Part shown: positions 28,471 through 37,046 of the stretch, piece by piece | How positions within the stretch are numbered: position 1 is the stretch's first letter | How the letters are laid out: each line of letters begins with the position of its first letter | Assembly (NCBI RefSeq): GCF_002093625.1 | Contig: NZ_MRWD01000032.1 | Coordinates: 1-58,786 of the forward strand | Direction: 5' to 3' | DNA: 58,786 nt | DNA from: Rouxiella silvae | Lineage (GTDB): Bacteria; Pseudomonadota; Gammaproteobacteria; Enterobacterales; Enterobacteriaceae | Position numbers and translations under genes: made by a program | Notes under the pieces: model-generated | What the model was told of the DNA's origin: nothing | What the model saw: the letters and a program-made list of their open reading frames with translations, nothing else | The model's database searches: none

Positions 28471-29452
28471 TTTAAAACGATTTAAACCGTCCAGTAACGA
28501 AGGTTATCTGGCCTGGGTATTGCTGGCGTTGGTGGTGATTTTTTCCGTGCTCAGCAACCAATTTTTAACGCTGCGCAATCTGTTGGACCTCAGCGAAAGC
28601 TACGCGGTCAGTGGTATTTTCGCTCTCGGCCTGTTCGTGGTGTTGGTCACCGGCGGCATCGATATCTCCTTCGCCGCTGTCGCTTCGGTAGTGCAGTACA
28701 TCATCGCGACGCTCGCCATCAGCTACGGCATGAGCAATCCGCTCGGGAGCATTGTGCTGGCGGTGGCGATTGGCACTGCGCTGGGCATGGTGAATGCGGT
28801 GCTGATTTACTGCCTGCGCATCGTTTCTATCATTGTGACCATCAGCATGCAGTCGCTGCTGTTTGGCATGCTGATGTGGCTCACCAAAGGTACCAGCCTT
28901 TATGACCTGCCTGACTGGCTGGTGACGCCGCTCAAAGTGTTGCCGTTTAGCGTGGGGGCAGAACATTACCAGATTGGCCTACCGATAGTGGTGATGCTGC
29001 TGGTGGCCGCACTGACCTGGGTATTGCTCAACAAAACGCACCTCGGACGCCAGCTGTTTGCGGTGGGCGGTGATCAGGAATCGGCACGCCGTATCGGTAT
29101 TCGCGTTGGCCTGCTCCATCTGTTTGCCTATGGGTATTTAGGGGCGATGGCGGCGGTAGGCGGGTTGGTGCAGGTCTACCGCGTCGGGGAAGTGGTGCCC
29201 AATGCGCTGGTTGGCGGCGAGCTAGACGTGCTGGCGGCAGCGGTGCTGGGTGGCGCAAGCCTTAACGGCGGTAAAGGAAGTGTCGTTGGCACGCTGATGG
29301 GCGTGTTCCTGATCGGCATTCTAAAAAACGGCCTGAATCTTATTGGTGTCTCCAATTACTTTATGAACGTGGTGATCGGCGGGGTCATTGTGGTGGCTAT
29401 TACGATTACGCATTACAAAAAACGCAAAGAAACCGACGTTGGCTTTGCCTGA
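28463..29452 (+). CDS. Sugar ABC transporter permease 1 (CUT2)
   Basis: 329 residues, a BPD_transp_2-type membrane protein with about ten hydrophobic segments. Family segments are LFVVLVTGGIDISFAAV (about 50-66) and GELDVLAAAVLGGASLNGGKGSVVGT (split near residues 250-280). It should form the channel together with the permease encoded at 29503, as in Lsr and rhamnose transporters that use two different subunits. The start overlaps the ATPase gene. Confidence 0.9.
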   Translation: MLNLKRFKPSSNEGYLAWVLLALVVIFSVLSNQFLTLRNLLDLSESYAVSGIFALGLFVVLVTGGIDISFAAVASVVQYIIATLAISYGMSNPLGSIVLAVAIGTALGMVNAVLIYCLRIVSIIVTISMQSLLFGMLMWLTKGTSLYDLPDWLVTPLKVLPFSVGAEHYQIGLPIVVMLLVAALTWVLLNKTHLGRQLFAVGGDQESARRIGIRVGLLHLFAYGYLGAMAAVGGLVQVYRVGEVVPNALVGGELDVLAAAVLGGASLNGGKGSVVGTLMGVFLIGILKNGLNLIGVSNYFMNVVIGGVIVVAITITHYKKRKETDVGFA

Positions 29453-29502
29453 TGTCCGTTTTTTCTGATCCCCGTCTTTGCTGATATTTAAGGAATGCCG
29501 CC

Positions 29503-30585
29503 ATGTTTGCTAAATCCAAGAGTCTGTTAATGAGAGAAAAAACTGACAGTAAAACGCCTCAGCTTCCGCGTTTCAAAGTTGATGCGACCAATAAAGGGCT
29601 GATGTTGTTGCTGGTTCTGGTGGTGGTGGGTTTCAGTATCGCCATGCCGGGCCGCTTTTTTAGTGACGCGACCTTCATGAGCGTGGCCTTCCAACTGCCT
29701 GAACTGGGCCTACTGACGCTGGCGATGTTTATTCCTATCCTCAGTGGCGGTTTAAACCTGTGCATTATCGCCACCGCGAACCTCACCAGCCTGCTGATGG
29801 CCTGGGTGTTTATGACTTATCTGCCGCCGGATGCCAGCATGCTGATGCAGGCCGTTTGGCTGACGATTGCCTTGGTCGGCGCGATGGTCTTGGCACTGGT
29901 GATTGGCATGCTGACTGGCGCACTGGTGGCCTATATCGGCGCGCATCCGATTCTGGTGACGTTGGCCACCATGACGATGGTTAACGGGATTGGTATCTAT
30001 CTTTCACGCGGTGCGGCGCTGAGCGGAATGCCGGACATCGTGCGCTTTATCGGCGCAGAAACCGTGTTTGGCGTGCCGGTACCGTTGATTATTTTCCTGG
30101 CCACTGCGGTAGTTATCTCGGTATTCCTTGAGCGCACTCGTTTGGGGAAATACATCTACATGAGCGGCAGCAACATTAATGCCACCCATTTCAGCGGCGT
30201 GAACACCCACCGCGTGTTAATCGCCATCTACGTGCTCTCGAGCATGCTGTGCGTGATTGCCGGTCTGGTGATGATGGCGCGGTTTAACTCGGCACGCATG
30301 GGCTACGGCGACTCTTATTTACTGCTGACCGTGCTGGCGATCATTCTCGGCGGAACCGACCCGTTTGGCGGCTTCGGCAAGGTCAGCGGCGTGGTGCTGT
30401 CGCTGATTGTTCTACAGGTGATTGCCACCGGACTCAATCTGCTCAATGTCAGCCCGCACTTTAGCCTGGCGATGTGGGGCGTGGTGCTGATTGTGGTGCT
30501 GGCGGTGAAATTCTTCCGCACCCGCTATCTCCAGCAGCGAGCCAGCCGGCGCAGTGCCGCCAAGGCGCGTGCTGCTCAGCTCTGA
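29503..30585 (+). CDS. Sugar ABC transporter permease 2 (CUT2)
   Basis: 360 residues. A charged N-terminal tail of about 30 residues is followed by hydrophobic segments of the same BPD_transp_2 fold (FIPILSGGLNLCIIATANL; GDSYLLLTVLAIILGGTDPFGG), and a basic tail rich in Arg and Ala ends the protein. AAGGAA precedes the ATG. It is a paralogue of permease 1. E. coli AlsC is a single permease, so a two-subunit channel sets this operon apart from als. Confidence 0.9.
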   Translation: MFAKSKSLLMREKTDSKTPQLPRFKVDATNKGLMLLLVLVVVGFSIAMPGRFFSDATFMSVAFQLPELGLLTLAMFIPILSGGLNLCIIATANLTSLLMAWVFMTYLPPDASMLMQAVWLTIALVGAMVLALVIGMLTGALVAYIGAHPILVTLATMTMVNGIGIYLSRGAALSGMPDIVRFIGAETVFGVPVPLIIFLATAVVISVFLERTRLGKYIYMSGSNINATHFSGVNTHRVLIAIYVLSSMLCVIAGLVMMARFNSARMGYGDSYLLLTVLAIILGGTDPFGGFGKVSGVVLSLIVLQVIATGLNLLNVSPHFSLAMWGVVLIVVLAVKFFRTRYLQQRASRRSAAKARAAQL

Positions 30586-30656
30586 GCATGATTAAAAACG
30601 CATCAATACCGACACTTATCTTGAACCTCGGCCTCTGGGGCCCTTAGGAAAACGCT

Positions 30657-31337
30657 ATGGAATACAAAATTTCGCCTTCATTAATGTGTATGAGCCTGTT
30701 TGATATCAAAGAGCAGCTTTCCGTGCTCAATCGCCGTGCTGACATGCTGCATATCGATATTATGGACGGACATTATGTGAAAAATATCACCCTGTCGCCG
30801 TTCTTTATTGAGCAGATCCGCCCACACACTCAGTTGCTACTCGACGTTCATATGATGGTTGAAAATCCTACTGATTTTATCGAGGCGATCGCTAAAGCCG
30901 GTGCCGACTATATCTGTCCTCATGCCGAAACCATCAACCGAGATGCCTTCCGCGTGATCAATCAGATCCGCTCATTTGGCAAGAAAGTGGGCATTGTGCT
31001 TAACCCGGCCACGCCGGTTGAGTTCATTCAGCACTATATTCACTTGCTGGATAAAATCACCATCATGACAGTGGATCCGGGCTATGCCGGTCAGCCATTT
31101 ATTCCCGAAATGCTCAACAAAGTCAGCCAGCTGCGCGATTTGAAACAACAGCACGGCTATAAGTATTTGATCGAGATTGATGGATCCTGCAACGAGCGCA
31201 CTTATCAGGATCTGATGGGCGCGGGGGCAGAAGTGTTAATTGTGGGCACCTCCGGTCTATTCAATCTAGATAAAGATCTGGATAAGGCGTGGGACAAAAT
31301 GCTCGATCAGATGCGTCAGGCACGTCAGGCAGCCTAA
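30657..31337 (+). CDS. alsE: Allulose-6-phosphate 3-epimerase-like protein (AlsE type)
   Basis: 226 residues, a TIM-barrel of the ribulose-phosphate 3-epimerase family. It resembles E. coli AlsE closely (MKISPSLMCM-type start, ITLSPFF, MTVDPGYAGQPFIPEML, VGTSGLFN). Metal and acid residues expected for the family are His32 and Asp34 (HIDIMDGHY), His65 (DVHMM) and Asp175 (EIDGSC). AlsE converts D-allulose-6-phosphate to fructose-6-phosphate. The housekeeping rpe enzyme is normally elsewhere, so this is a pathway copy. Together with the ROK kinase downstream it points to allose/allulose breakdown. Confidence 0.8.
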   Translation: MEYKISPSLMCMSLFDIKEQLSVLNRRADMLHIDIMDGHYVKNITLSPFFIEQIRPHTQLLLDVHMMVENPTDFIEAIAKAGADYICPHAETINRDAFRVINQIRSFGKKVGIVLNPATPVEFIQHYIHLLDKITIMTVDPGYAGQPFIPEMLNKVSQLRDLKQQHGYKYLIEIDGSCNERTYQDLMGAGAEVLIVGTSGLFNLDKDLDKAWDKMLDQMRQARQAA

Positions 31338-31352
31338 GGGCAGGAGAGCCGT

Positions 31353-32300
31353 ATGCACTGTTTTCTCGGCGTAGATATTGGCGGCACCAACACCCGTTTG
31401 ATGCTGATGGACGGCAATCAAAAGTTTCACGGATACAAAAAAGTGGCGACCCAGTCATGGGCTGGCCTAAGTGACCCGCTCGACGGGCTACAGCAGCTTA
31501 TTAGCCATTATTTACAGCAGACGGACCGTGCCGGACAGGTAGTCAGAGTGATGCTGGGTCTGCCAGGAATTCTCTCGCGTGACCGCCAAACCGTGCTGTC
31601 CCTGCCGTTTATTCCGGCGCTGGACGACCAGCCGGTGGCGCGATTGCTATCGGCGAAACTGGGTCTGCCGGTGGTGATGGACAAAGATGTTAACCACCTT
31701 ATGTGGTGGGACTTAAGCCGTCTTGGGACCTTGCCTGACGTGGCGGTTGGCGTATATTTAGGCACCGGTCTGGGCAACAGTTTGTGGCTCAATCAGGACT
31801 TTTATCACGGCGCACACGGCGCGGCCGGTGAGTTGGGGCATATTCCTCTGGACGGTAATCCGGCGCTGTGCCCGTGCGGAAAAGTAGGCTGCGTTGAAAC
31901 GCTGACCTCAGGCAACTGGCTAGCAGGGTGGAAACGCCAACACGCCGCAGATACCGCCTTCGCCGACTTGTTTACTGTGTACGGAAAACATCCGGAATTA
32001 TTGGCGTTTGTTGACCGATTAGGGCGCACGATTGCCACAGAAATGAACATTCTCGACCCACAATATTTGGTGCTGGGCGGCGGCGTTTTGGCCATGAGCG
32101 GATTCCCAAGTGAGCGGCTTGAGCAGCAAATCCGCAGCCATCTGCGTGGCCCAGAGCCGGCAAACGGCCTGCGAATTGTGCAAAGCGGTGTGACGGATGA
32201 AACCGGCTGCCGTGGTGCCTGTCTGGCCGCACAGCGAGACTTTGAACGTTGTGAACCACAGAGTTCCGGCATGGAAATGCCAGTAAGGAGAAAGGCATGA
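31353..32300 (+). CDS. ROK-family sugar kinase (allokinase-like)
   Basis: 315 residues. ATP-binding start FLGVDIGGTNTRLML, catalytic region VVMDKDVNHLMWWD, and the ROK zinc site GHIPL...CPCGKVGCVET are all present. Overall layout is close to E. coli AlsK, the D-allose kinase that sits next to alsE there. It should phosphorylate the imported hexose at C6. A GGAG ribosome binding site precedes the ATG, and the stop overlaps the next gene (ATGA). Confidence 0.82.
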   Translation: MHCFLGVDIGGTNTRLMLMDGNQKFHGYKKVATQSWAGLSDPLDGLQQLISHYLQQTDRAGQVVRVMLGLPGILSRDRQTVLSLPFIPALDDQPVARLLSAKLGLPVVMDKDVNHLMWWDLSRLGTLPDVAVGVYLGTGLGNSLWLNQDFYHGAHGAAGELGHIPLDGNPALCPCGKVGCVETLTSGNWLAGWKRQHAADTAFADLFTVYGKHPELLAFVDRLGRTIATEMNILDPQYLVLGGGVLAMSGFPSERLEQQIRSHLRGPEPANGLRIVQSGVTDETGCRGACLAAQRDFERCEPQSSGMEMPVRRKA

Positions 32301-33241
32301 AAAAAGGCAAAGTCTGCGTATTAGGGTCCTTCAACCTGGACATCGTGGCGGGAATGTCACGCTTTCCGCAGCCCGGCGAATCGCTGATTGCACACAACAG
32401 CATGATGGGTGCGGGAGGCAAAGGTGCCAACCAGGCGGTTGCGGCGCTGCGTGCGGGTGCACGGGTGCATTACATCGGTAAAGTCGGGCGCGATGATTTT
32501 GGCACTTTTGCCCGTCGCCATCTCGACAGTGCCGGGTTTGACGCAGTTACGCTGTTTTCTACTGCCGATTTCCCCACCGGCAACGCGCTTATTTACGTCG
32601 CCGGTGTCGATGCAGAAAATATGATTGCCGTCGATCCTGGTGCCAATTTGACCTTCACGCAGGATGAAATTGAGTCATGCCGACCCGCTATCGCCGCCGC
32701 TGACATTCTGCTCACTCAGTTGGAAAACAATCTTCCAGCGATTGAGAAAGTTATTGATATTGCGACCGAAGCTGGCACTTACATCATTTTGAACCCGGCC
32801 CCTTTCCAGCCGGTTTCCGATGCGCTGTTGGCAAAAGTTGACTTACTGACGCCCAATGCCACCGAATGCACTCTGCTGACCGGTATCACAGTGAAAAATG
32901 TTTCTTCTGCCCAGCAGGCGGCGGAGGTGCTGCACGGTAAAGGGATTAATGCGCTGATTATCACGCTTGGTACTCAGGGTGCGCTGCTGTCCGTGGCTGG
33001 GCAGACCCAGCTGGTTGCTGCCTTCGCCGCTGTGCCTAAAGACACCACCGGCGCGGGCGATGCCTTCAACGGCGCATTGGCTGCCCAGCTTGCCAGCGGC
33101 GTCGCGTTGGTCGATGCGGCGAGCTTTGCCTCCGCCTATGCGTCAGTTTGCGTAGAAAGAGCCGGTGCGGCTTCTTCAATGCCAACCTATGAGGAAGCGC
33201 TGGCACGGCAGTCAACCGCAATCAAGCAGATTGTTCAGTAA
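32297..33241 (+). CDS. Ribokinase-family (PfkB) carbohydrate kinase
   Basis: 314 residues. The substrate-site motif GAGGKGANQAVAALRAG (about 37-53) and the PfkB signature with the catalytic Asp, DTTGAGDAFNGALA, near residue 250 are intact and ribokinase-like. Translation is coupled to the ROK gene by an ATGA overlap. Two different sugar kinases in one operon suggest either two substrates (for example an aldose and its ketose, or ribose) or a sequential pathway. RbsK is the nearest named relative by motif, but the substrate is not certain. Confidence 0.85.
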   Translation: MKKGKVCVLGSFNLDIVAGMSRFPQPGESLIAHNSMMGAGGKGANQAVAALRAGARVHYIGKVGRDDFGTFARRHLDSAGFDAVTLFSTADFPTGNALIYVAGVDAENMIAVDPGANLTFTQDEIESCRPAIAAADILLTQLENNLPAIEKVIDIATEAGTYIILNPAPFQPVSDALLAKVDLLTPNATECTLLTGITVKNVSSAQQAAEVLHGKGINALIITLGTQGALLSVAGQTQLVAAFAAVPKDTTGAGDAFNGALAAQLASGVALVDAASFASAYASVCVERAGAASSMPTYEEALARQSTAIKQIVQ

Positions 33242-33267
33242 CATTTGAGTAATAAACAATCACATAA

Positions 33268-33285
33268 CTGACATTTTACTGAAAT
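33268..33285 (+). promoter_or_regulatory. Possible PHO box before the Ugp-like operon
   Basis: CTGACAT-TTTA-CTGAAAT is a pair of 7-base direct repeats 11 bases apart, resembling the PhoB site CTGTCAT-N4-CTGTCAT with three mismatches. The nearest -10-like hexamer, TATTAA (33310-33315), is somewhat too far away. It is of interest because E. coli ugp is a Pho regulon operon. Confidence 0.25.
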
Positions 33286-33335
33286 ACAGAAAGACTAGGG
33301 TAAGCATCCTATTAAGACCCGCTGGAAAAATAGCG

Positions 33336-34208
33336 ATGCGACACAAGATTTTCCCTTACCTGATTTTACTGCCGACTCTGGTCTTTCTGTTTGCCTTTAC
33401 CTATTTCCCGCTGCTGCGTTCGGCGATGGACAGCCTGTTCGACAGCCGTATGGCAAGCACCAACCCGCCTTTTGTCGGCCTGCAAAACTATCAGCGCCTG
33501 TTTGAAGACGCCGTCTTTTGGCGCGCTCTGCTCAATAATCTCGCCTACATTCTGATGACAGTGATCCCTGGTATTGTGCTGGCACTGCTATTGGCGGTGG
33601 CCTTGTGGGAAAATACCTCGCTCAATCGCTGGCTGCGCACTGCCTTTTTCTTCCCAATGATCATTCCACTGGTTAGTGCCGCAACGCTGTGGCTGTTTAT
33701 TTTTATGCCTGGAATGGGCCTGCTCGACTACTATCTTGCCAAATTTTTTGGTCCGATGAACAACAACTATCTCGGCATGAGCAACAGCGCGCTGATTGCA
33801 CTGAGCGTGATTGGCGTATGGAAATTTGCCGGTTACTACATGCTGTTTTTCTTGGCCGGATTGCAGTCTATTCCAGCATCGGCCCGCGAAGCCGCGCTGA
33901 TGGAAGGCGCGTCGCGCACGCAGGTATTTTTTTACATCACACTGCCGCTGCTGCGACCGACGATAAGCTTTGTGGTGACCATTGCGCTTATCTACTCCAT
34001 TACCCAAATTGACCACGTGGCGGTGATGACACAGGGTGGCCCGAATAACGCGACCACGGTGCTGCTTTACTACATTCAAAGCCTCGCTAACGATACGCAC
34101 GACCTAGGCAAGGCCTCCGCCGCCACTTTTATCACTCTGTTGCTGCTGTTTGCCTTCTCGGTTCTTAATCTGCGCGTTTTGGAAAGAGGAGCCCACCATG
34201 AGCGTTGA
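33336..34208 (+). CDS. ABC transporter permease (UgpA-like)
   Basis: 290 residues, six hydrophobic segments, a MalF/UgpA-type inner-membrane permease. The EAA loop that contacts the ATPase is REAALMEGASRTQVFFYITLPLLRP, split near residues 185-209. First gene of a five-gene set: two permeases, a phosphodiesterase, an ATPase and a binding protein. The ribosome binding site is weak. By context it imports a glycerophosphodiester or glycerol-3-phosphate, as E. coli UgpBAEC does. Confidence 0.85.
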   Translation: MRHKIFPYLILLPTLVFLFAFTYFPLLRSAMDSLFDSRMASTNPPFVGLQNYQRLFEDAVFWRALLNNLAYILMTVIPGIVLALLLAVALWENTSLNRWLRTAFFFPMIIPLVSAATLWLFIFMPGMGLLDYYLAKFFGPMNNNYLGMSNSALIALSVIGVWKFAGYYMLFFLAGLQSIPASAREAALMEGASRTQVFFYITLPLLRPTISFVVTIALIYSITQIDHVAVMTQGGPNNATTVLLYYIQSLANDTHDLGKASAATFITLLLLFAFSVLNLRVLERGAHHER

Positions 34209-35100
34209 AACTACCCCTCAGCCGTTGCTGAAAAAATCCGTCGGCAGTCAGACCGGTGCGCGCCGAGGTTCACTGCTGCTGCGTCGCACTTCGCGTATGA
34301 CATTGCCAATTTTGCTGTGCTGTGCGGCGCTGCTGTGGTTGACGCCTTTTATCTGGATGCTCTCATCGGCCTTTAGCGAAAGCAGCTTCTCGCCCAACAT
34401 GGCCTCTATGCTGCCGCGTTTTCCTCTGACCTTCGACAACTTTAAACAGGCCTGGGAAAGCGCCGACTGGCTGCGGCTGTATGCCAATACGCTGTTCTTC
34501 TCCTTCGGCACTTTTTTGGTTCAGCTGGTCACTATCACCACCGCAGGCTACGTGTTTGCCTATCACGAGTTTCGCGGCAAGCAGGCGCTGTTTTACCTGT
34601 TGCTTATCCAACTGATGATCATGCCGGTCATCATGATGGTGCCCAATATGATGATCCTCAAACAAATAGGCCTGCTCAATACGCTGACCGGCACCATGAT
34701 GCCGTATTTCGCGTCGGCTTTTGGCGTGTTTCTGATGCGTCAGGCGTTTCTTGCTATCCCGCGTGAAATTGAAGAAGCGGCGTTAATGGAAGGCTGTCGT
34801 TGGTGGCAGGTGGTGTTCCGCGTACTTATTCCGATGTCGTGGCCCGCTATTTTAGCGTTCGCCACCGTCAGTATCACCTATCACTGGAACGAATATTTAT
34901 GGCCGCTGATGGTGCTTAACGATCCCGACAAACAGGTACTGACCGTAGGTCTGGTGTCGTTTGCCATGGGCGCCGAGTCGGGTGGGCAGTGGGGATTAAT
35001 TACCGCAGGCACGTTGATGGTGTGCTTCCCGCTGATGCTGGCGTTTGTTCTTTTTCAGAAACAGTTCCTTAAAAGCTTCGGTTTTTCAGGCATTAAATAA
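34198..35100 (+). CDS. ABC transporter permease (UgpE-like)
   Basis: 300 residues from the ATG at 34198, which has AGAGGAG before it; an upstream ATG in the same frame at 34150 lies inside the preceding gene. A long cytoplasmic tail of about 38 residues precedes the first membrane segment. The EAA loop is EIEEAALMEGCRWWQVVFRVLIPMSWP (split near residues 195-221). It overlaps the preceding permease gene by 11 bases and pairs with its product as the transmembrane channel. Confidence 0.85.
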   Translation: MSVETTPQPLLKKSVGSQTGARRGSLLLRRTSRMTLPILLCCAALLWLTPFIWMLSSAFSESSFSPNMASMLPRFPLTFDNFKQAWESADWLRLYANTLFFSFGTFLVQLVTITTAGYVFAYHEFRGKQALFYLLLIQLMIMPVIMMVPNMMILKQIGLLNTLTGTMMPYFASAFGVFLMRQAFLAIPREIEEAALMEGCRWWQVVFRVLIPMSWPAILAFATVSITYHWNEYLWPLMVLNDPDKQVLTVGLVSFAMGAESGGQWGLITAGTLMVCFPLMLAFVLFQKQFLKSFGFSGIK

Positions 35101-35109
35101 GGAGTTTCC

Positions 35110-35937
35110 ATGTTTTTAGCTCAAATTTCCGACATGCATTTTCGCAGCCACGGCCGCAAACTGTATGACTTTATCGACGTCAATGCCTGCAATGCTGAAG
35201 TGGTCAGCCAGCTCAATGCGCTGGAAGAACGCCCAGATGCGGTTGTTATCACCGGTGACATCGTCAACTGCGGTCTAGCCAGCGAATACCACGTTGCTCG
35301 CCATACGCTAGGAAATCTGCGTTACCCGCTGTACATCATTCCGGGCAATCACGATGACAAAGCGCAGTTTTTAGAAGCAATGGGGCCACTGTGCCCGCAG
35401 TTGGGGACGGATCCGCAAAACATGCACTATGCGGTCGATGATTTCGACATGCGCCTGCTGTTTATTGACTCCAGCCTGGCGGGTGAATCAAAAGGGTGGT
35501 TAACGCCACAAACGCTGTCTTGGCTTGAGGCGCAGCTGGAGCAGGGCGGCGATAAACCGACGGCGGTGTTTATGCATCATCCGCCGATGAAGCTTGGCTC
35601 GGCGCAGATGGACAGCATTGCCTGTGAAAACGGCGACCAGCTGCTGGCGCTGATCGAGCGTTTCCCGTCGCTGTGTCGCGTTTTCTGTGGTCACACCCAC
35701 CGGCTGATTTTCACCCAGTATCGTCAGGCGATCATCACTACCATTCCGGGCACGGTGCATCAGGTGCCTTACTATCATGAGAATCCGGCACCGTTTTATA
35801 ACCTTGAACCTGCCGCCTGTTTGATGCACCGCCTGGTGGATAAAACGGGTCTAGTCAGCTATTTGCACCCGCTGTCGCAGTATCCGGGACCTTATCTTTA
35901 CGATGCCAATATCAGTTGCCCGGTGGATGAAAAATAA
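35110..35937 (+). CDS. gpdQ: Glycerophosphodiesterase GpdQ (binuclear metallophosphoesterase)
   Basis: 275 residues, close to GpdQ of Enterobacter (Klebsiella) aerogenes along the whole length. All metal ligands are at the same numbers: Asp8 and His10 (SDMHF), Asp50 (GDIVN), Asn80 (GNHDD), His156 (MHHPP), His195 and His197 (CGHTH). It hydrolyses glycerol-3-phosphate diesters such as glycerophosphoethanolamine to glycerol-3-phosphate and alcohol; the family is also active on phosphotriester mimics. No signal peptide, so it acts on imported substrate in the cytoplasm. It sits between the permease and ATPase genes, taking the place of ugpQ. Confidence 0.92.
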   Translation: MFLAQISDMHFRSHGRKLYDFIDVNACNAEVVSQLNALEERPDAVVITGDIVNCGLASEYHVARHTLGNLRYPLYIIPGNHDDKAQFLEAMGPLCPQLGTDPQNMHYAVDDFDMRLLFIDSSLAGESKGWLTPQTLSWLEAQLEQGGDKPTAVFMHHPPMKLGSAQMDSIACENGDQLLALIERFPSLCRVFCGHTHRLIFTQYRQAIITTIPGTVHQVPYYHENPAPFYNLEPAACLMHRLVDKTGLVSYLHPLSQYPGPYLYDANISCPVDEK

Positions 35938-37046
35938 TGTCGAGCATTCGTCTGGAGAACGTCAGTAAACAGTTTGAAGGCAGTATGGCGGTCAATAACC
36001 TGTCGCTGGAAATCGCCGACGGCGAATTTCTGGTGCTGGTGGGGCCTTCAGGGTGTGGGAAAAGTACGCTGCTGCGCCTGCTGGCCGGTCTTGAACAGGT
36101 CAGCGAGGGGCGTATTTTACAGGCCGGAAGCGATATCACCGACCTTGAGCCGCGCGAGCGTAATTTTTCGATGATCTTCCAGAACTATGCGCTTTTCCCC
36201 CACATGACTGTTGAGCAGAACATTACTTTTGGCATGCGCATGCGCAACGAACCCAAGTCGCAGCATCGGGCGAGAGTCGATAGAGTGGCAGACCTGCTGC
36301 AGTTAGGTGAGCTGCTGGGCCGAAAGCCGGGCAAGCTTTCCGGCGGCCAGCGCCAGCGCGTGGCGATGGCGCGGGCTATTGTGCGTGACCCTAAACTTTT
36401 TTTGATGGATGAACCGCTGTCGAATCTGGATGCACGACTGAGAACCGAAGTGCGCGACGGTATCATGACACTGCACCAACAGCTGAAAACCAGCACCGTT
36501 TACGTGACCCACGACCAGATGGAAGCAATGACGATGGCCGACCGCATTGCGGTGCTTAACGGCGGTCATTTACAGCAAATCGGCGCGCCGCAAACGCTGT
36601 ATGCCCATCCAGCCAATCTGTTCGTTGCCGGATTTATCGGCACACCGGCGATGAACATTTTCAAACTGCCTTGCCGCGATGGCGTGGTGATGGTCGATAA
36701 CCAGGCCGTTCACCTGCCCGATACCGCCCACGCACGCCAGTTGACCGAGGTTTATCTTGGCATCAGACCCGAGCATATCGAAGACGATGCCCGCTTTACC
36801 CCACTCAATGGCGACGATAGCAGACGAATTATGCTTAACGCGTCACTGACTTACTGCGAACTGCTGGGAGCGGACTATCTCAATCATGCCCAAACCTCGC
36901 TCGGCGCACTGCGTTACCTGAGAGAAAACCGTGGCAATGCACCACAGGCTAATCAACAGGTTACGTTGAGTTTTTCTTTGCAGGACATTCACCTTTTTTC
37001 AGGCCAAAACCAGCTAAATTTACACCGGGAGATGCAGCATGCGTAA
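35937..37046 (+). CDS. ABC transporter ATPase (UgpC/MalK type)
   Basis: 369 residues. Walker A GPSGCGKST (about 36-44), signature LSGGQRQRVAMARA, Walker B LFLMDEPLSNLD and the switch His in VYVTHDQMEAM are all intact. The C-terminal third is the TOBE/MOP-type regulatory part (LGIRPEHIED). It starts within the gpdQ stop (TAATG, one shared base) and overlaps the binding-protein gene by 8 bases, so the cluster is tightly coupled. Confidence 0.92.
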   Translation: MSSIRLENVSKQFEGSMAVNNLSLEIADGEFLVLVGPSGCGKSTLLRLLAGLEQVSEGRILQAGSDITDLEPRERNFSMIFQNYALFPHMTVEQNITFGMRMRNEPKSQHRARVDRVADLLQLGELLGRKPGKLSGGQRQRVAMARAIVRDPKLFLMDEPLSNLDARLRTEVRDGIMTLHQQLKTSTVYVTHDQMEAMTMADRIAVLNGGHLQQIGAPQTLYAHPANLFVAGFIGTPAMNIFKLPCRDGVVMVDNQAVHLPDTAHARQLTEVYLGIRPEHIEDDARFTPLNGDDSRRIMLNASLTYCELLGADYLNHAQTSLGALRYLRENRGNAPQANQQVTLSFSLQDIHLFSGQNQLNLHREMQHA

